A stretch of DNA of 64,000 bases from Methylobacterium marchantiae (GTDB lineage Bacteria; Pseudomonadota; Alphaproteobacteria; Rhizobiales; Beijerinckiaceae). Location of the stretch: NCBI RefSeq assembly GCF_022179405.1, contig NZ_BPQT01000015.1, forward strand, positions 124,001 to 188,000. Direction: 5' to 3'. The notes beneath the pieces were generated by a model. That model was not told the DNA's origin and did not search any database. It was given only the letters and a program-made list of their open reading frames with translations. The position numbers were made by a program, and so were the translations under genes. Shown here one piece after another: positions 29,546 to 38,442 of this stretch (position 1 is its first letter; the number at the start of each line of letters is the position of its first letter).

Positions 29546-30718
29546 TCAAGGCCGTGCGGGGGTGCGAAGCCGCCAGAGGACCAGTCCGACATAGGCGACG
29601 AAGAGCCCGCACAGGGCGTGGGCGAATCCTTGGGGAGGCGCCAGATCCATGGAGCCGCCGATGAGCGGCGGCCCGATCATCAGGCCGACATTGTAGAGGA
29701 CGAGGAAGGCGGCGTTTGCGCCCGCGAGTTCGCCCCCGCGGACGCTGGCGCCGAGATGGGCCAGCCCGACCGTGTACAGCGTGCCGGCGAGCCCTCCCCA
29801 GACCAGCAGCAGGATCGCCAGCCAGACGAGGGAGCTCGATGCGGCGGGGATCAGCGCCGCGCCGATGGCGCCACCCAGGGCGGCGGCGAGGAGGACGCGG
29901 CGCCGGTCGAACCGGTCGGCCAGCAATCCGAAGGGGATCTGGAACAGGACGTTGCCGAGGGCGAGCATGCTGACGAGGCCGGCCGAGCTCTCCGCATCGA
30001 GCCCGATGCGCAGGCCGTAGAGCGGCAGGATGGCAAAGCCGCCGGTCTCGACCGCACCGTAGACGAGGGCCGCGAAGAGTGCCGCCGGTGCCAGCCGGAC
30101 ATAGTCGAGGAAGCCGCGGCTGCCGGCGCCCTCGATCTCGGGCGAGAGGCCGCGCGCCAGGGCGATCGGCACGGTCCCGAGCAGGAACAGGACGGCGCCG
30201 GCGCAATACGGCGCATAGCCCTGGGTGCCGAGGAGCACGAGGAGCGTCGGTCCCACGGCGAAGCCGATGGCCAGCACGGTGGCGTAGATGCCCATGACGA
30301 GGCCGCGCCGCGCCGGCGGCGCCACCTCGTTGATCCAGAATTCCGACAGGACGAACAGCACGCCGAGGGTCGCAGAGAAGACGAACCGCAGGGGAAACCA
30401 CCAGCGGATGTCGTGGAACAGCTTGAAGCCGATCAGGGACGCCGCGCCGATACAGATCGCCAGGATGAGCAGGCGAACGACGCCGATCCGGGCGGCGAGC
30501 CGCGGCACGAACGGCACGGTGACGATGCTGGCGAACCCCGCCACCGCCGTGTTGATTCCGATGAGCGTGCTCGACACGCCCATGCGCTCCATCTCCAGGG
30601 AGAGGAGCGGAATCGACAGGCTGAGGCCGATGCCGACCACCGCGACGCAGGTGATCGCGGCACTCATCGCCGCGATCCGGGTCCGGTCGAGGGTCTCGGA
30701 TGCGTGATGGTCCAACAT
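29546..30718 (-). CDS. MFS transporter, 12 membrane segments
   Basis: 390 residues. Twelve hydrophobic segments in two sixes, typical of the major facilitator superfamily. Between helices 2 and 3 the loop RLAARIGVVRLL stands for the usual GxLaDrxGrr motif, and the second half has GLLADRFDRRRVLL, a well-conserved motif A copy. It resembles the sugar-efflux/YcaD-like group that exports small molecules; the substrate cannot be predicted. Monocistronic on the minus strand between rpmG and the RND operon. No good ribosome site is seen at the start. Confidence 0.85.
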   Translation of the reverse strand: MLDHHASETLDRTRIAAMSAAITCVAVVGIGLSLSIPLLSLEMERMGVSSTLIGINTAVAGFASIVTVPFVPRLAARIGVVRLLILAICIGAASLIGFKLFHDIRWWFPLRFVFSATLGVLFVLSEFWINEVAPPARRGLVMGIYATVLAIGFAVGPTLLVLLGTQGYAPYCAGAVLFLLGTVPIALARGLSPEIEGAGSRGFLDYVRLAPAALFAALVYGAVETGGFAILPLYGLRIGLDAESSAGLVSMLALGNVLFQIPFGLLADRFDRRRVLLAAALGGAIGAALIPAASSSLVWLAILLLVWGGLAGTLYTVGLAHLGASVRGGELAGANAAFLVLYNVGLMIGPPLIGGSMDLAPPQGFAHALCGLFVAYVGLVLWRLRTPARP

Positions 30719-30865
30719 GAAAGGGAGACGTTCCGTGGAATGCGCACGGGGCGCAGGGGAACGGGTGTCTCTACCCGATCACGTCCCTCGGACGGAACCT
30801 GCGGGACGGCGTGGCAGACTTGCGTCGCGATAGAATTCCCTCGGCATCGGCCCCATTGGGCGATC

Positions 30866-32209
30866 CTACCGAGCCGCGGATTTTAGCGGCTTGCCGTCCT
30901 GCTTGGCAGGCTGACGTTCCATCGTCTGCCCGTCGCGCAGGTCGGCGGGCGGACTCAATACGATCTGCTCACCCCCGTCCAAGCCCTGGTCGATCTCGAT
31001 CGTGGTGCCGAGGTCGCGCTTGATATGGATGCCGCGCCATTCCACCGTGCCGTCGTCGCGCGAGATTGCCACCTGGGTGCCGCGCTGGTTGAAGACCAGA
31101 CCTTCGGCCGGGATCACCACGTTCTGGCCCGTCCGAGGCACTTTGAGCGTCACGTAGACGTAGAGGCCCGGCCGGAGAATGCCGTCTCGATTGGGAACGT
31201 CGACCTGCGTGGTGAGCGTCCGCGACGAGGTGAGCAGCGCGACGGAGCTTCGTTCGACCTCGCCGGAGAAGGTCCGGTCCGGCATCTGCGGAACCTTGAT
31301 CGAGGCCGCGACGCCGGGGGCTACGCCCACCGCGAGGTTCTGCGGCACGTTCACCACCACGCGCAGGATGTCGTCGCGGTCCATCGAGAGCAGGGCCGTG
31401 CCGGTCCCGTCGGCATGGACGAGGTCGCCGATATCGACGCTGCGGTTCGTGATGACGCCGTCGAAGGGCGCGGTGACGTCCTTGAAGCCGGTCAGAGCCT
31501 TCAGCCGGTCCACCGTGGCACGCTGCGCCTTGATGTTGGCTTCGGCGACCTTCACGCCCGCCTCGGCCGAGGCCAGCGTCGCGCCCTGGCTCAGGACGCT
31601 CGCCTGCGAGTTGTCGGCGTTCTGCTTCGAGGCCCAGCCCTGCACGGCCAGGGTCGAGGTGCGGTTGTTGGTGACATTGGCGAGATTCACGTTGGCCTTG
31701 GCCTGATCGACCATGGCCCTGGCCTGAAGCAACTGGGCCTCGAGCTGCCCCACCTGCGCCTCGGCCTGCGCCAGCTGCTGGTCGAGGTCGGGGGCGGCGA
31801 TGCGCAGGAGGATGTCGCCCTGCTTCACGCGGCTGCCGATATCGACCCGGCGCTCGGCGATGTAGCCGGTGGCGCGTGCGAAGAGCGCGGCCCTGGCGAA
31901 GGCATCGGTCTGGCCCGGCAGGGTCACTTCGACGGGCTGACTGGCCCGCTCGACGGACACCGTCCGAAGCTTGGGTACGAACTCCCTGGTCTTGCGCTGG
32001 GTCTCTTCGGCGGCGGCGCGCTGCTGCCAATGGCCGTAGCCGCCCCAGCCGAGCAGGCCGAGGGCGACGAGGCCGACGAGGAGAAACGGCCCCTTTCCGG
32101 GCGGCGGCGGCACCTCGGCCGGCTCGCGGGCGGATCCATGCGGCGTCAACGCGTCCGGTTCCCTGTCATGCGGCTGATCCGGCGCATCGCCGAGACGATC
32201 CTTGCTCAT
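30866..32209 (-). CDS. RND efflux periplasmic adaptor (membrane fusion protein)
   Basis: 447 residues. One N-terminal membrane anchor (GPFLLVGLVALGLLGWGGYGHW, about 40-61) after a Pro-rich cytoplasmic tail, a split lipoyl/barrel-sandwich domain, a long alpha-helical hairpin (about 150-225, DLDQQLAQAEAQVGQLEAQLLQ) that meets an outer-membrane channel, and a beta-barrel domain. It follows the pump gene with an ATGA overlap, so the pair is translationally coupled. No TolC-like gene is in the operon; an unlinked one must serve. Confidence 0.93.
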   Translation of the reverse strand: MSKDRLGDAPDQPHDREPDALTPHGSAREPAEVPPPPGKGPFLLVGLVALGLLGWGGYGHWQQRAAAEETQRKTREFVPKLRTVSVERASQPVEVTLPGQTDAFARAALFARATGYIAERRVDIGSRVKQGDILLRIAAPDLDQQLAQAEAQVGQLEAQLLQARAMVDQAKANVNLANVTNNRTSTLAVQGWASKQNADNSQASVLSQGATLASAEAGVKVAEANIKAQRATVDRLKALTGFKDVTAPFDGVITNRSVDIGDLVHADGTGTALLSMDRDDILRVVVNVPQNLAVGVAPGVAASIKVPQMPDRTFSGEVERSSVALLTSSRTLTTQVDVPNRDGILRPGLYVYVTLKVPRTGQNVVIPAEGLVFNQRGTQVAISRDDGTVEWRGIHIKRDLGTTIEIDQGLDGGEQIVLSPPADLRDGQTMERQPAKQDGKPLKSAAR

Positions 32210-35200
32210 GCGTAATCCTGCAGCGGCTTGACCTCGCCCCGTCGCAGGAGGGTGTAGAGGAAGGGGACGAAGAGCAGCGTCGAGGGCGTACCGATGGCGA
32301 TGCCGCCCATCACCGCGCGGGCCAAAGCGGCATTCTGCTCTCCGCCCTCCCCCGTGCCGAGGGCCATCGGGATCAATCCGAGAAACATCGCGCCCGCCGT
32401 CATCAGAACCGGCCGCAGTCGCGTCTCACCGGCGAGGAGGGCCGCCTCGGTGGCGCTGCAGCCGGTCGCTTCCCGGTGCTCCTTGGCGAAGGTGACGAGA
32501 AGGATTGAGTTGGCGCTGGCGATACCCACCGACATGATCGCCCCGAAGAGTGACGGAATCGAGAAGGTCGTGCCGGTGATGAACAGGCTCGCCACGATCC
32601 CGCAGAAGGCCAGAGGCAGAGCGGCCAGCACCACGAACGGGTCGCCCCAGCTCTGGAAGTTCACCGCCATGAGCAGGTAGACCGCCACCAGCGCGATCGA
32701 GAGCCCGACGCCCATCCGGAAGAAAGCCGATTGCATGTTCTCGATCTGCCCGCGCACGGTGATCTTGTCCGGTGCCGGCAGGGCTTTCTGCTCGTCCTCG
32801 ACGATCCTGCGGATGTCCTTGGCCACCGAGCCGAGATCGGAATCCTGCACCGCCGCGTAGATGTTGAAGGTCGGCTGGGTGTTGACGTGGTTGATCACCG
32901 TCTGCGAGCCCTCGCGGCGCATGGTCGAGACGCTGGAGAGAAGCGTGAGCACGCCCGGCGCATCGGAATTGCCATTGACGAGGAGCGGCGTGTTCTGGAG
33001 CGCGGTGAGACTGTCGTTGCGGTATTCCGGCGTCTGCACCCAGAGCTGGTAGGGGATGCCGGTCTTCGGATCGGTCCAGAAGTTCGGCGTGACCTGGAAG
33101 GAGCCCGAGAGCGAGACGTTGAGCCCCTGCGCGATCTGCTGCTCGGTGAGGCCGAGTTCGGAGGCGAGGCGCCGGTCCACGTCGACGAAGAATTGCGGCG
33201 TGCCGACGATCTGGTGGAGATGGACGTCCACCGCCCCGCGCGTCTCCTTGAGGCGGCGGACGATGTTCTGCGCGACGGCGAGGTCCTTGGCGGTGTTGCG
33301 GCCCGAGACCTGGATGTCGATCTGCGCCAGCGTGCCGAAATTGAGGATCTGCGTGATGATGTCGGAGGGCTGGAAATAGACGATCAGGTCAGGGAAGCGT
33401 TCGCGCAGCACCTCGCGCAGGCGCTTGGTGTAGCCGGCCACCGAGCCGTGGCCCTCCTTCAGGTTGATCAGCATCTGCCCGTCGTTATTGGCGACGAAGG
33501 AGCCGTCCGAGAAGGCGAAATTGTAGTTGTTGGCGGGCAGGCCGATATTGTCGAGGACCTGATCGATCTCGCCCTCCGGGATGACCTCGCGGACGACCGA
33601 CTGGACTTGGGCGAAGGTCTGCTCGGCGGTCTCGATGCGCATGCCCGGCCGGGTGCGCAGGTGCAGCGTCATCTGGCTCGATTCGACCTGCGGGAAGTAA
33701 TCCTGCCCGACGAAGCCGAACAGCACGGCCGTACCGGCGAAGATCGCCGCAACGCTGGCGAGGGTGACGACACGGCGGCGCAGGACCACGTGCAGCAGGC
33801 CGAGATAGCTGCGATGGAAGCGGGCGAAGCGCGCCTCGAACCCGTGCCGGAACCGGCCGGCGAGGCGGAAGACCGGCCCGAACAACCAGCCGAGCGCGCG
33901 GGCGATGCGGCCGCGTCTCGGCTCCTCGCCACCTTTTCCGTGATGCTGCTCGTATTCGCGCGCCACCAGCACGTCGATCAGGACGGGAACCAGGGTGCGC
34001 GACAGGACGTAGGAGGTCAGCATCGCGAACACGACCGCCAAGGCCTGCGGGGTGAACAGGTATTTCGGCGTGTCGGTGAGGGCGAAGACCGAGACGAAGG
34101 CGGCGCAGATCGAGAGCGTCGAGATCAGCGCCGGCTTGGCGATGCCGGCCGCTCCCTCGACGACGGATTTGCGGAACGGCTCGCCCTCCTCGAACAGGCG
34201 GTAGGTGTTCTCGATCGCCACCGTGGCGTCGTCGACGAGGATGCCTACCGCCAGGGCGAGCCCGCCGAGGGTCATGACGTTGATGGTCTCGCCCAAAGCC
34301 GTGAGGATCGAGAGCGAGGTCAGGATCGACAGCGGGATCGACACCAGCACCACGATGGTGGACCGCCATGAGCCGAGGAACAGCAGGATCGTTAGCCCGG
34401 TCAACGCGGCGGCGATGACCGCTTCGTGGATCACTCCCTCGATGGCGGCGGAGACGAAGACCGACTGGTCGAACAATTCGCGCAGCGCCATGCCTTCGGG
34501 GGCGGCGGCGCGGATGTCCGGGAGCGCCTTCTTCACGTTGTTGACGACATCGAGGGTCGAGGCGGTGCCGTTCTTGAAGATGCGCATCAGCACGGAATTA
34601 AGACCGTCGGCTCGTACGATGTTCACCTGCGGCGGGCCGCCGTCGCGGACATTGGCGACGTCGCGCACCAGCACCGGCTGCCCGCCCACCACCTTGATCG
34701 GGACCTGATTCAGCGTCTCAATGGCGTCGGGCGTGGCGTTGAGCTGGATCGGGTATTGCTGCTCGCCGATCTTGGCGAGGCCCGAGGGCACGGTGAGGTT
34801 CTGCGCCGTCATGGCGTTGGTGACGTCGAGGGCCGTCAGGCCCAGCGCGCGCAGGGCCTGAACGTCGAGATCGACCATGATCTGGCGCGGCGTACCGCCG
34901 AAGGGGGACGGCAGGGTCGAGCCGGGCACCTGCGTCAGGCGCTGGCGGATGCGGTACTGGGCGTAATCGTAGACCTTGGTCAGACTCTCGCTGGTGGAGG
35001 AGAGCGAGAGCTGGATCACCGGTACCGACGAGGCCGAGAAGCGCAGGACGATGGGCGGTTGCACCCCGGGCGGCATGGTCGAGCGGATCGAATTCATCGC
35101 CGAGACGGTCTGGGCGATGGCGAGATCGATGCTCACCGACTGGTCGAAATAGACTTTCTGGATCGCCGTTCCCTGGAGGGTCGTCGATTCCATCCGGGCG

Positions 35201-35433
35201 ATGTTGTTGACGTTGTTGGAGAGTGAGAACTCGGCATAGGTCGTGATGCGACGCTCCATCTCGGAGGTCGAAAGGCCGGTATAGGTCCACACCACCACGA
35301 CGACCGGGATGTCCACCGTCGGCAGCACGTCCTTCGGGGCGACGATGACGGAAGCCGTACCGCCGAGCATCATCAGCACGGCGAGGACGTAGATCGTGAT
35401 GCGAAACTTCAGAGCATACTGGACGAGGCCCAT
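32206..35433 (-). CDS. RND family efflux pump, inner-membrane permease
   Basis: 1075 residues, AcrB/MexB-like fold: N-terminal helix (FRITIYVLAVLMMLGGTASVIVAP), two large periplasmic loops and two sets of six membrane helices. The proton-relay pair is present in helix 4 (GILVDDATVAIENTYR). Proton-driven export of drugs, dyes or solvents is likely; the group is nearer the HAE-like pumps than heavy-metal pumps. The frame opens further upstream, but the ATG at 35433 gives MGLVQYALKFRITIY, a normal start. It is the first gene of a pump-adaptor operon, the reverse of the acrAB order. Confidence 0.95.
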   Translation of the reverse strand: MGLVQYALKFRITIYVLAVLMMLGGTASVIVAPKDVLPTVDIPVVVVVWTYTGLSTSEMERRITTYAEFSLSNNVNNIARMESTTLQGTAIQKVYFDQSVSIDLAIAQTVSAMNSIRSTMPPGVQPPIVLRFSASSVPVIQLSLSSTSESLTKVYDYAQYRIRQRLTQVPGSTLPSPFGGTPRQIMVDLDVQALRALGLTALDVTNAMTAQNLTVPSGLAKIGEQQYPIQLNATPDAIETLNQVPIKVVGGQPVLVRDVANVRDGGPPQVNIVRADGLNSVLMRIFKNGTASTLDVVNNVKKALPDIRAAAPEGMALRELFDQSVFVSAAIEGVIHEAVIAAALTGLTILLFLGSWRSTIVVLVSIPLSILTSLSILTALGETINVMTLGGLALAVGILVDDATVAIENTYRLFEEGEPFRKSVVEGAAGIAKPALISTLSICAAFVSVFALTDTPKYLFTPQALAVVFAMLTSYVLSRTLVPVLIDVLVAREYEQHHGKGGEEPRRGRIARALGWLFGPVFRLAGRFRHGFEARFARFHRSYLGLLHVVLRRRVVTLASVAAIFAGTAVLFGFVGQDYFPQVESSQMTLHLRTRPGMRIETAEQTFAQVQSVVREVIPEGEIDQVLDNIGLPANNYNFAFSDGSFVANNDGQMLINLKEGHGSVAGYTKRLREVLRERFPDLIVYFQPSDIITQILNFGTLAQIDIQVSGRNTAKDLAVAQNIVRRLKETRGAVDVHLHQIVGTPQFFVDVDRRLASELGLTEQQIAQGLNVSLSGSFQVTPNFWTDPKTGIPYQLWVQTPEYRNDSLTALQNTPLLVNGNSDAPGVLTLLSSVSTMRREGSQTVINHVNTQPTFNIYAAVQDSDLGSVAKDIRRIVEDEQKALPAPDKITVRGQIENMQSAFFRMGVGLSIALVAVYLLMAVNFQSWGDPFVVLAALPLAFCGIVASLFITGTTFSIPSLFGAIMSVGIASANSILLVTFAKEHREATGCSATEAALLAGETRLRPVLMTAGAMFLGLIPMALGTGEGGEQNAALARAVMGGIAIGTPSTLLFVPFLYTLLRRGEVKPLQDYA

Positions 35434-35589
35434 GCGGTTTCCGCGCATTGGTGTTCGGACTGGTGTACCACGTTCGTCGCATGGCACGAGGTGATCTGTA
35501 GCCGTGACGCCGCGACGCAATCGGCGCGCCGCGCGGGTATTTTTGTTTCCCGATGTAACCAGGACGTCATGCCGCCCGACGTGGCGTGC

Positions 35590-36690
35590 CTATGTCTTCG
35601 TGGCCTTGCCGGGGACGTTGCGGCAGATGCCCCTGAGCGTCGTCCAGTCCGCGTCATCGAGGATGCGCCGCCCGATCGTGTCGGTACCCGCCATCGCGCG
35701 GATACGGTTCGCGCGTTCGGCGGTGAAGGGATGGCTGCGGAGCAGGCTCGCGAACGCGCCATGCTCGTCGTCCTTGGCGATGCGTTCGAGGATCGTCGCC
35801 AGCGCCGTCGCATCGCCGCCCGACCGGCGCATGATCTCCACCGAATAGGAATCCGCCGCGTTCTCCGCCTCGCGCGAATACCCGGCGGAAATGGCGGCCT
35901 GGCCGACGGCGATGATGATGGTCGAGCCGGTCAGATCGCCGAGGACGAGGCTGAGGAGAAACGAACTGCCGCTCGCGGCCAACAGGGCACGCATGGGGTC
36001 GTGCGCGGCGACATGGCCGAATTCATGGGCCATCACCCCGGCGAACTCGTCAGGAGTCGCGGATTTCTCGATGAGATCGGACAGGACGACGACCCGTCCT
36101 CCGGGAAGGGTCAGCGCATTGGCAATTGCGTGCCTGCGCACGCCGATCGAAAGATCGACCGGCAGGCTGGCATTCGCGGTCATCCGGTCGATGAGCCTGT
36201 CGAGGATGGCGCGGGCCGGCGCATCGTCACAGGCCGGCGGGTCGCCGAGTATCCGGCCGATCTGGCCGTCCACCGCGCCGCCGAGCCGTGACTCGATCGA
36301 TGCGGGTATCAGGGGCGCCAGGCGGACGGCGATGGCCGGGACACCGTAGATGGCGAGGAGGAGCACCGAGATTCCGGCCGCGACCGACCACAGGACGAGG
36401 CGCAGTCGGCCTCCCGAGCCGGCGGGATCGGTCCGATGGAGATCCGGGCAGCGGGCCTCGAGGGCGGCGGCCAGACCCTCGTCGGTGAACTCGACCCGGG
36501 CCGCGCTGCCTGCCGGACCGACCCGCATGAGCGGGCGCACCGTGTCGCCGGCAACGAGATCGGAGAGGGTCCAGGCGAGATGCAGGTCACGGCCCGCGAT
36601 CTCCAACCGGTCTTCGAGGGTGAGGATCACCGGATGGGGCCTGGCGCTCAGGCCGTCGAAATAGGTGCCTTCGATGGGTGGAGACGCCAC
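35590..36690 (-). CDS. M48 family metalloprotease, membrane-anchored
   Basis: 366 residues. One membrane segment (LVLWSVAAGISVLLLAIYGVPAIAV, about 120-145) precedes a gluzincin peptidase with zinc motif HEFGH (AHEFGHVAAHDP) and the third ligand in SREAENAADSYSVEIM. The N-terminal 115 residues are an unrelated cytoplasmic domain. It resembles HtpX/Oma1-like quality-control proteases. The start is a GTG at 36690 that shares one base with the stop of the DUF898 gene (TAGTG), so it is translated by re-initiation; no ATG fits. M48-DUF898 pairs recur in alphaproteobacteria. Confidence 0.88.
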   Translation of the reverse strand: MASPPIEGTYFDGLSARPHPVILTLEDRLEIAGRDLHLAWTLSDLVAGDTVRPLMRVGPAGSAARVEFTDEGLAAALEARCPDLHRTDPAGSGGRLRLVLWSVAAGISVLLLAIYGVPAIAVRLAPLIPASIESRLGGAVDGQIGRILGDPPACDDAPARAILDRLIDRMTANASLPVDLSIGVRRHAIANALTLPGGRVVVLSDLIEKSATPDEFAGVMAHEFGHVAAHDPMRALLAASGSSFLLSLVLGDLTGSTIIIAVGQAAISAGYSREAENAADSYSVEIMRRSGGDATALATILERIAKDDEHGAFASLLRSHPFTAERANRIRAMAGTDTIGRRILDDADWTTLRGICRNVPGKATKT

Positions 36691-37982
36691 TAGAACCCGA
36701 CCTCGAGCGCGCCGCCGACATCGAGGGCATCGGCGAGACCCTCGTTGAGGCCGCTGCCGACGCGCCGGCTCGAAGCCAGCACCGCATCGAGGCCGCCGGC
36801 ATTCTCGATGGTGGTCGTCGTGGCGACCGCCGCCCAGAGTCGCGCGGTGATCACGCGGACATAGAGCACCGCGAAGAACAGGGCCCCTCCGAGATAGCCG
36901 ACGATCATGCCGAGGACGATCGCCCAATGGGCGCCGCTCTGTGTGCCGCCGGCATGGAGGAGCAGGGCACCGCCGCCGATGACGAGGCCGAGGAGCAGGA
37001 CGAAGCCGATGATCGACAGGAGGTAGACGATGTAGGGCCAGTAGAACTGGCGCGCCTTGAGCGTGGAGGACAGCCGCACCGGGCCGAGGCTCGCGGCATT
37101 CACGAAGATCCGCGTCTCGCGTGCCCGGTAGAAGGGGATGAGCAGCAGGCCCAGCGGCAGGGTGAAGCCGAGCGTACCCATGAGGATCGCGCCGAAGGTG
37201 GCGATGGGCGTACCGTTGTAATCGGAGTTGAACTGCGTCTCGCCGGGCTTGCCGCCTTCCTTCGGGACGAACAGGTCGTCGGGGATGGTGAAGTCCGAGG
37301 CGACGAGGAACGCGATGAATGCGGCGGCGATCGGCAGGAGAACCACGACGTAGAACATCAGCCAGGGCAGCAGGAGCGAGCGTCCGCGCGCGGACGAGGC
37401 CATCCGGCTCGACCCGATCAGCGTGTGGTCGATCCGGTACCGCTCCAGGCTTGCGCGCATGAAGGGAAAGGCGAGACCCAGGGTCGCGAGCGTCAGCAGC
37501 GACCAGCCGATCGCCATCGCCGCATAGGTGATCGCCGATCCGTCCTGTCCGAGGCGGATGCCGCGCCAGAGGGTGCGCGAGGCGCGATAGCGACGGCCGC
37601 GATAGATCGCGAACTGGCCGAGGACGAAAAGGATCAGGAAGGACAGGATGCTGCCGAACGGCGCGAGCCAGGGCACCGAGATCGTGGCGATGAAGATCGC
37701 CACGTAGATCGGGATCAGGATGGCGATGGCGACGAGGAAGCCGAGGAACAGCTCCTTGCCGCGCCCGGTATATTCGCCCGGGCTACCGTCGACGATCGTC
37801 CGGCTCCAGAAGTAGCGCCGCAGCTCGGTGACGTACCAGAACCGGTAGATGCCGAAGGTGACGAGCGACAGGAGGAAGCCGCGGATGGCGATGCCGCTCA
37901 ACCCGGATAGACGCCTGTCGAAGGTGATGGCTCCGACACGTTCCGTACCGGTTCGCGCGTGGTCCGCCAGCGGCTGCGTCAT
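36690..37982 (-). CDS. DUF898 (YjgN-like) polytopic membrane protein
   Basis: 430 residues. About nine to ten hydrophobic segments, with the family start GFLLSLVTFGIYRFWYVTELRRYFWSRT (about 34-60), which is the DUF898 signature. E. coli YjgN is of the same family and its function is unknown. It is the first gene of a two-gene unit with the M48 protease; the 1-bp overlap suggests fixed stoichiometry, so it may be the protease's substrate, partner or regulator. GAGAGGGGG precedes the ATG. Confidence 0.88.
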   Translation of the reverse strand: MTQPLADHARTGTERVGAITFDRRLSGLSGIAIRGFLLSLVTFGIYRFWYVTELRRYFWSRTIVDGSPGEYTGRGKELFLGFLVAIAILIPIYVAIFIATISVPWLAPFGSILSFLILFVLGQFAIYRGRRYRASRTLWRGIRLGQDGSAITYAAMAIGWSLLTLATLGLAFPFMRASLERYRIDHTLIGSSRMASSARGRSLLLPWLMFYVVVLLPIAAAFIAFLVASDFTIPDDLFVPKEGGKPGETQFNSDYNGTPIATFGAILMGTLGFTLPLGLLLIPFYRARETRIFVNAASLGPVRLSSTLKARQFYWPYIVYLLSIIGFVLLLGLVIGGGALLLHAGGTQSGAHWAIVLGMIVGYLGGALFFAVLYVRVITARLWAAVATTTTIENAGGLDAVLASSRRVGSGLNEGLADALDVGGALEVGF

Positions 37983-38212
37983 GGTGCCCCCTCTCGTAGG
38001 AGGCGTCAGCTAATCCGATTCTTCGGGATCAAGCCACAGACAGGCGTTGCAGAACATCGGCTTTCGTCGATTCTCGACACCGAGGTCTTGCCGCGACGAT
38101 CGGCTTTCCCGCGAGCGGCTTAACCCGATCTTCGGGACGTCATTCGATGGCGATGGCCGTCTCCCCGATTTCAACGGGGAGTGGCTGATTCGCCCGCAGG
38201 GCTCTCTTTTGC

Positions 38213-38437
38213 TCAGCAGCAGCGGAAGCCGCTGCGATTGCCGACTCCGAAACGGGCATTCTCCCGGTTCCGGAAGAAATCCCGCTCGCTCATTGGTTCC
38301 TGGTCCGCATGCGTCCTGCGGATATGGGCGGCATAGGCCTCGTAATCGCCCTGCCCCACCATGAGGCGGGCGCCGTCGCAGACGCATTTCGAGAAGGTCT
38401 TCAGCCGTTCCCTCAGCTCGCTCGACGACAGCGCCAT
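38213..38437 (-). CDS. YbdD/YjiX family protein (KCxxL-type), CstA partner
   Basis: 74 residues. The family pattern is clear: LMVGQGDYEAYAAHIRRTHADQ, MSERDFFRNRENARF, and the glycine-rich end GFRCC. In E. coli the equivalents (YbdD, YjiX) follow cstA/btsT and are needed for uptake of pyruvate. Here it lies six bases downstream of cstA in the same operon. Cytoplasmic, no membrane segment. Confidence 0.93.
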   Translation of the reverse strand: MALSSSELRERLKTFSKCVCDGARLMVGQGDYEAYAAHIRRTHADQEPMSERDFFRNRENARFGVGNRSGFRCC

Positions 38438-38442
38438 GGTGC

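Noticed and set aside
32731-34371. A 546-codon open frame antisense to the RND pump
   Set aside because: Shadow of the pump gene; no ribosome site or domain.
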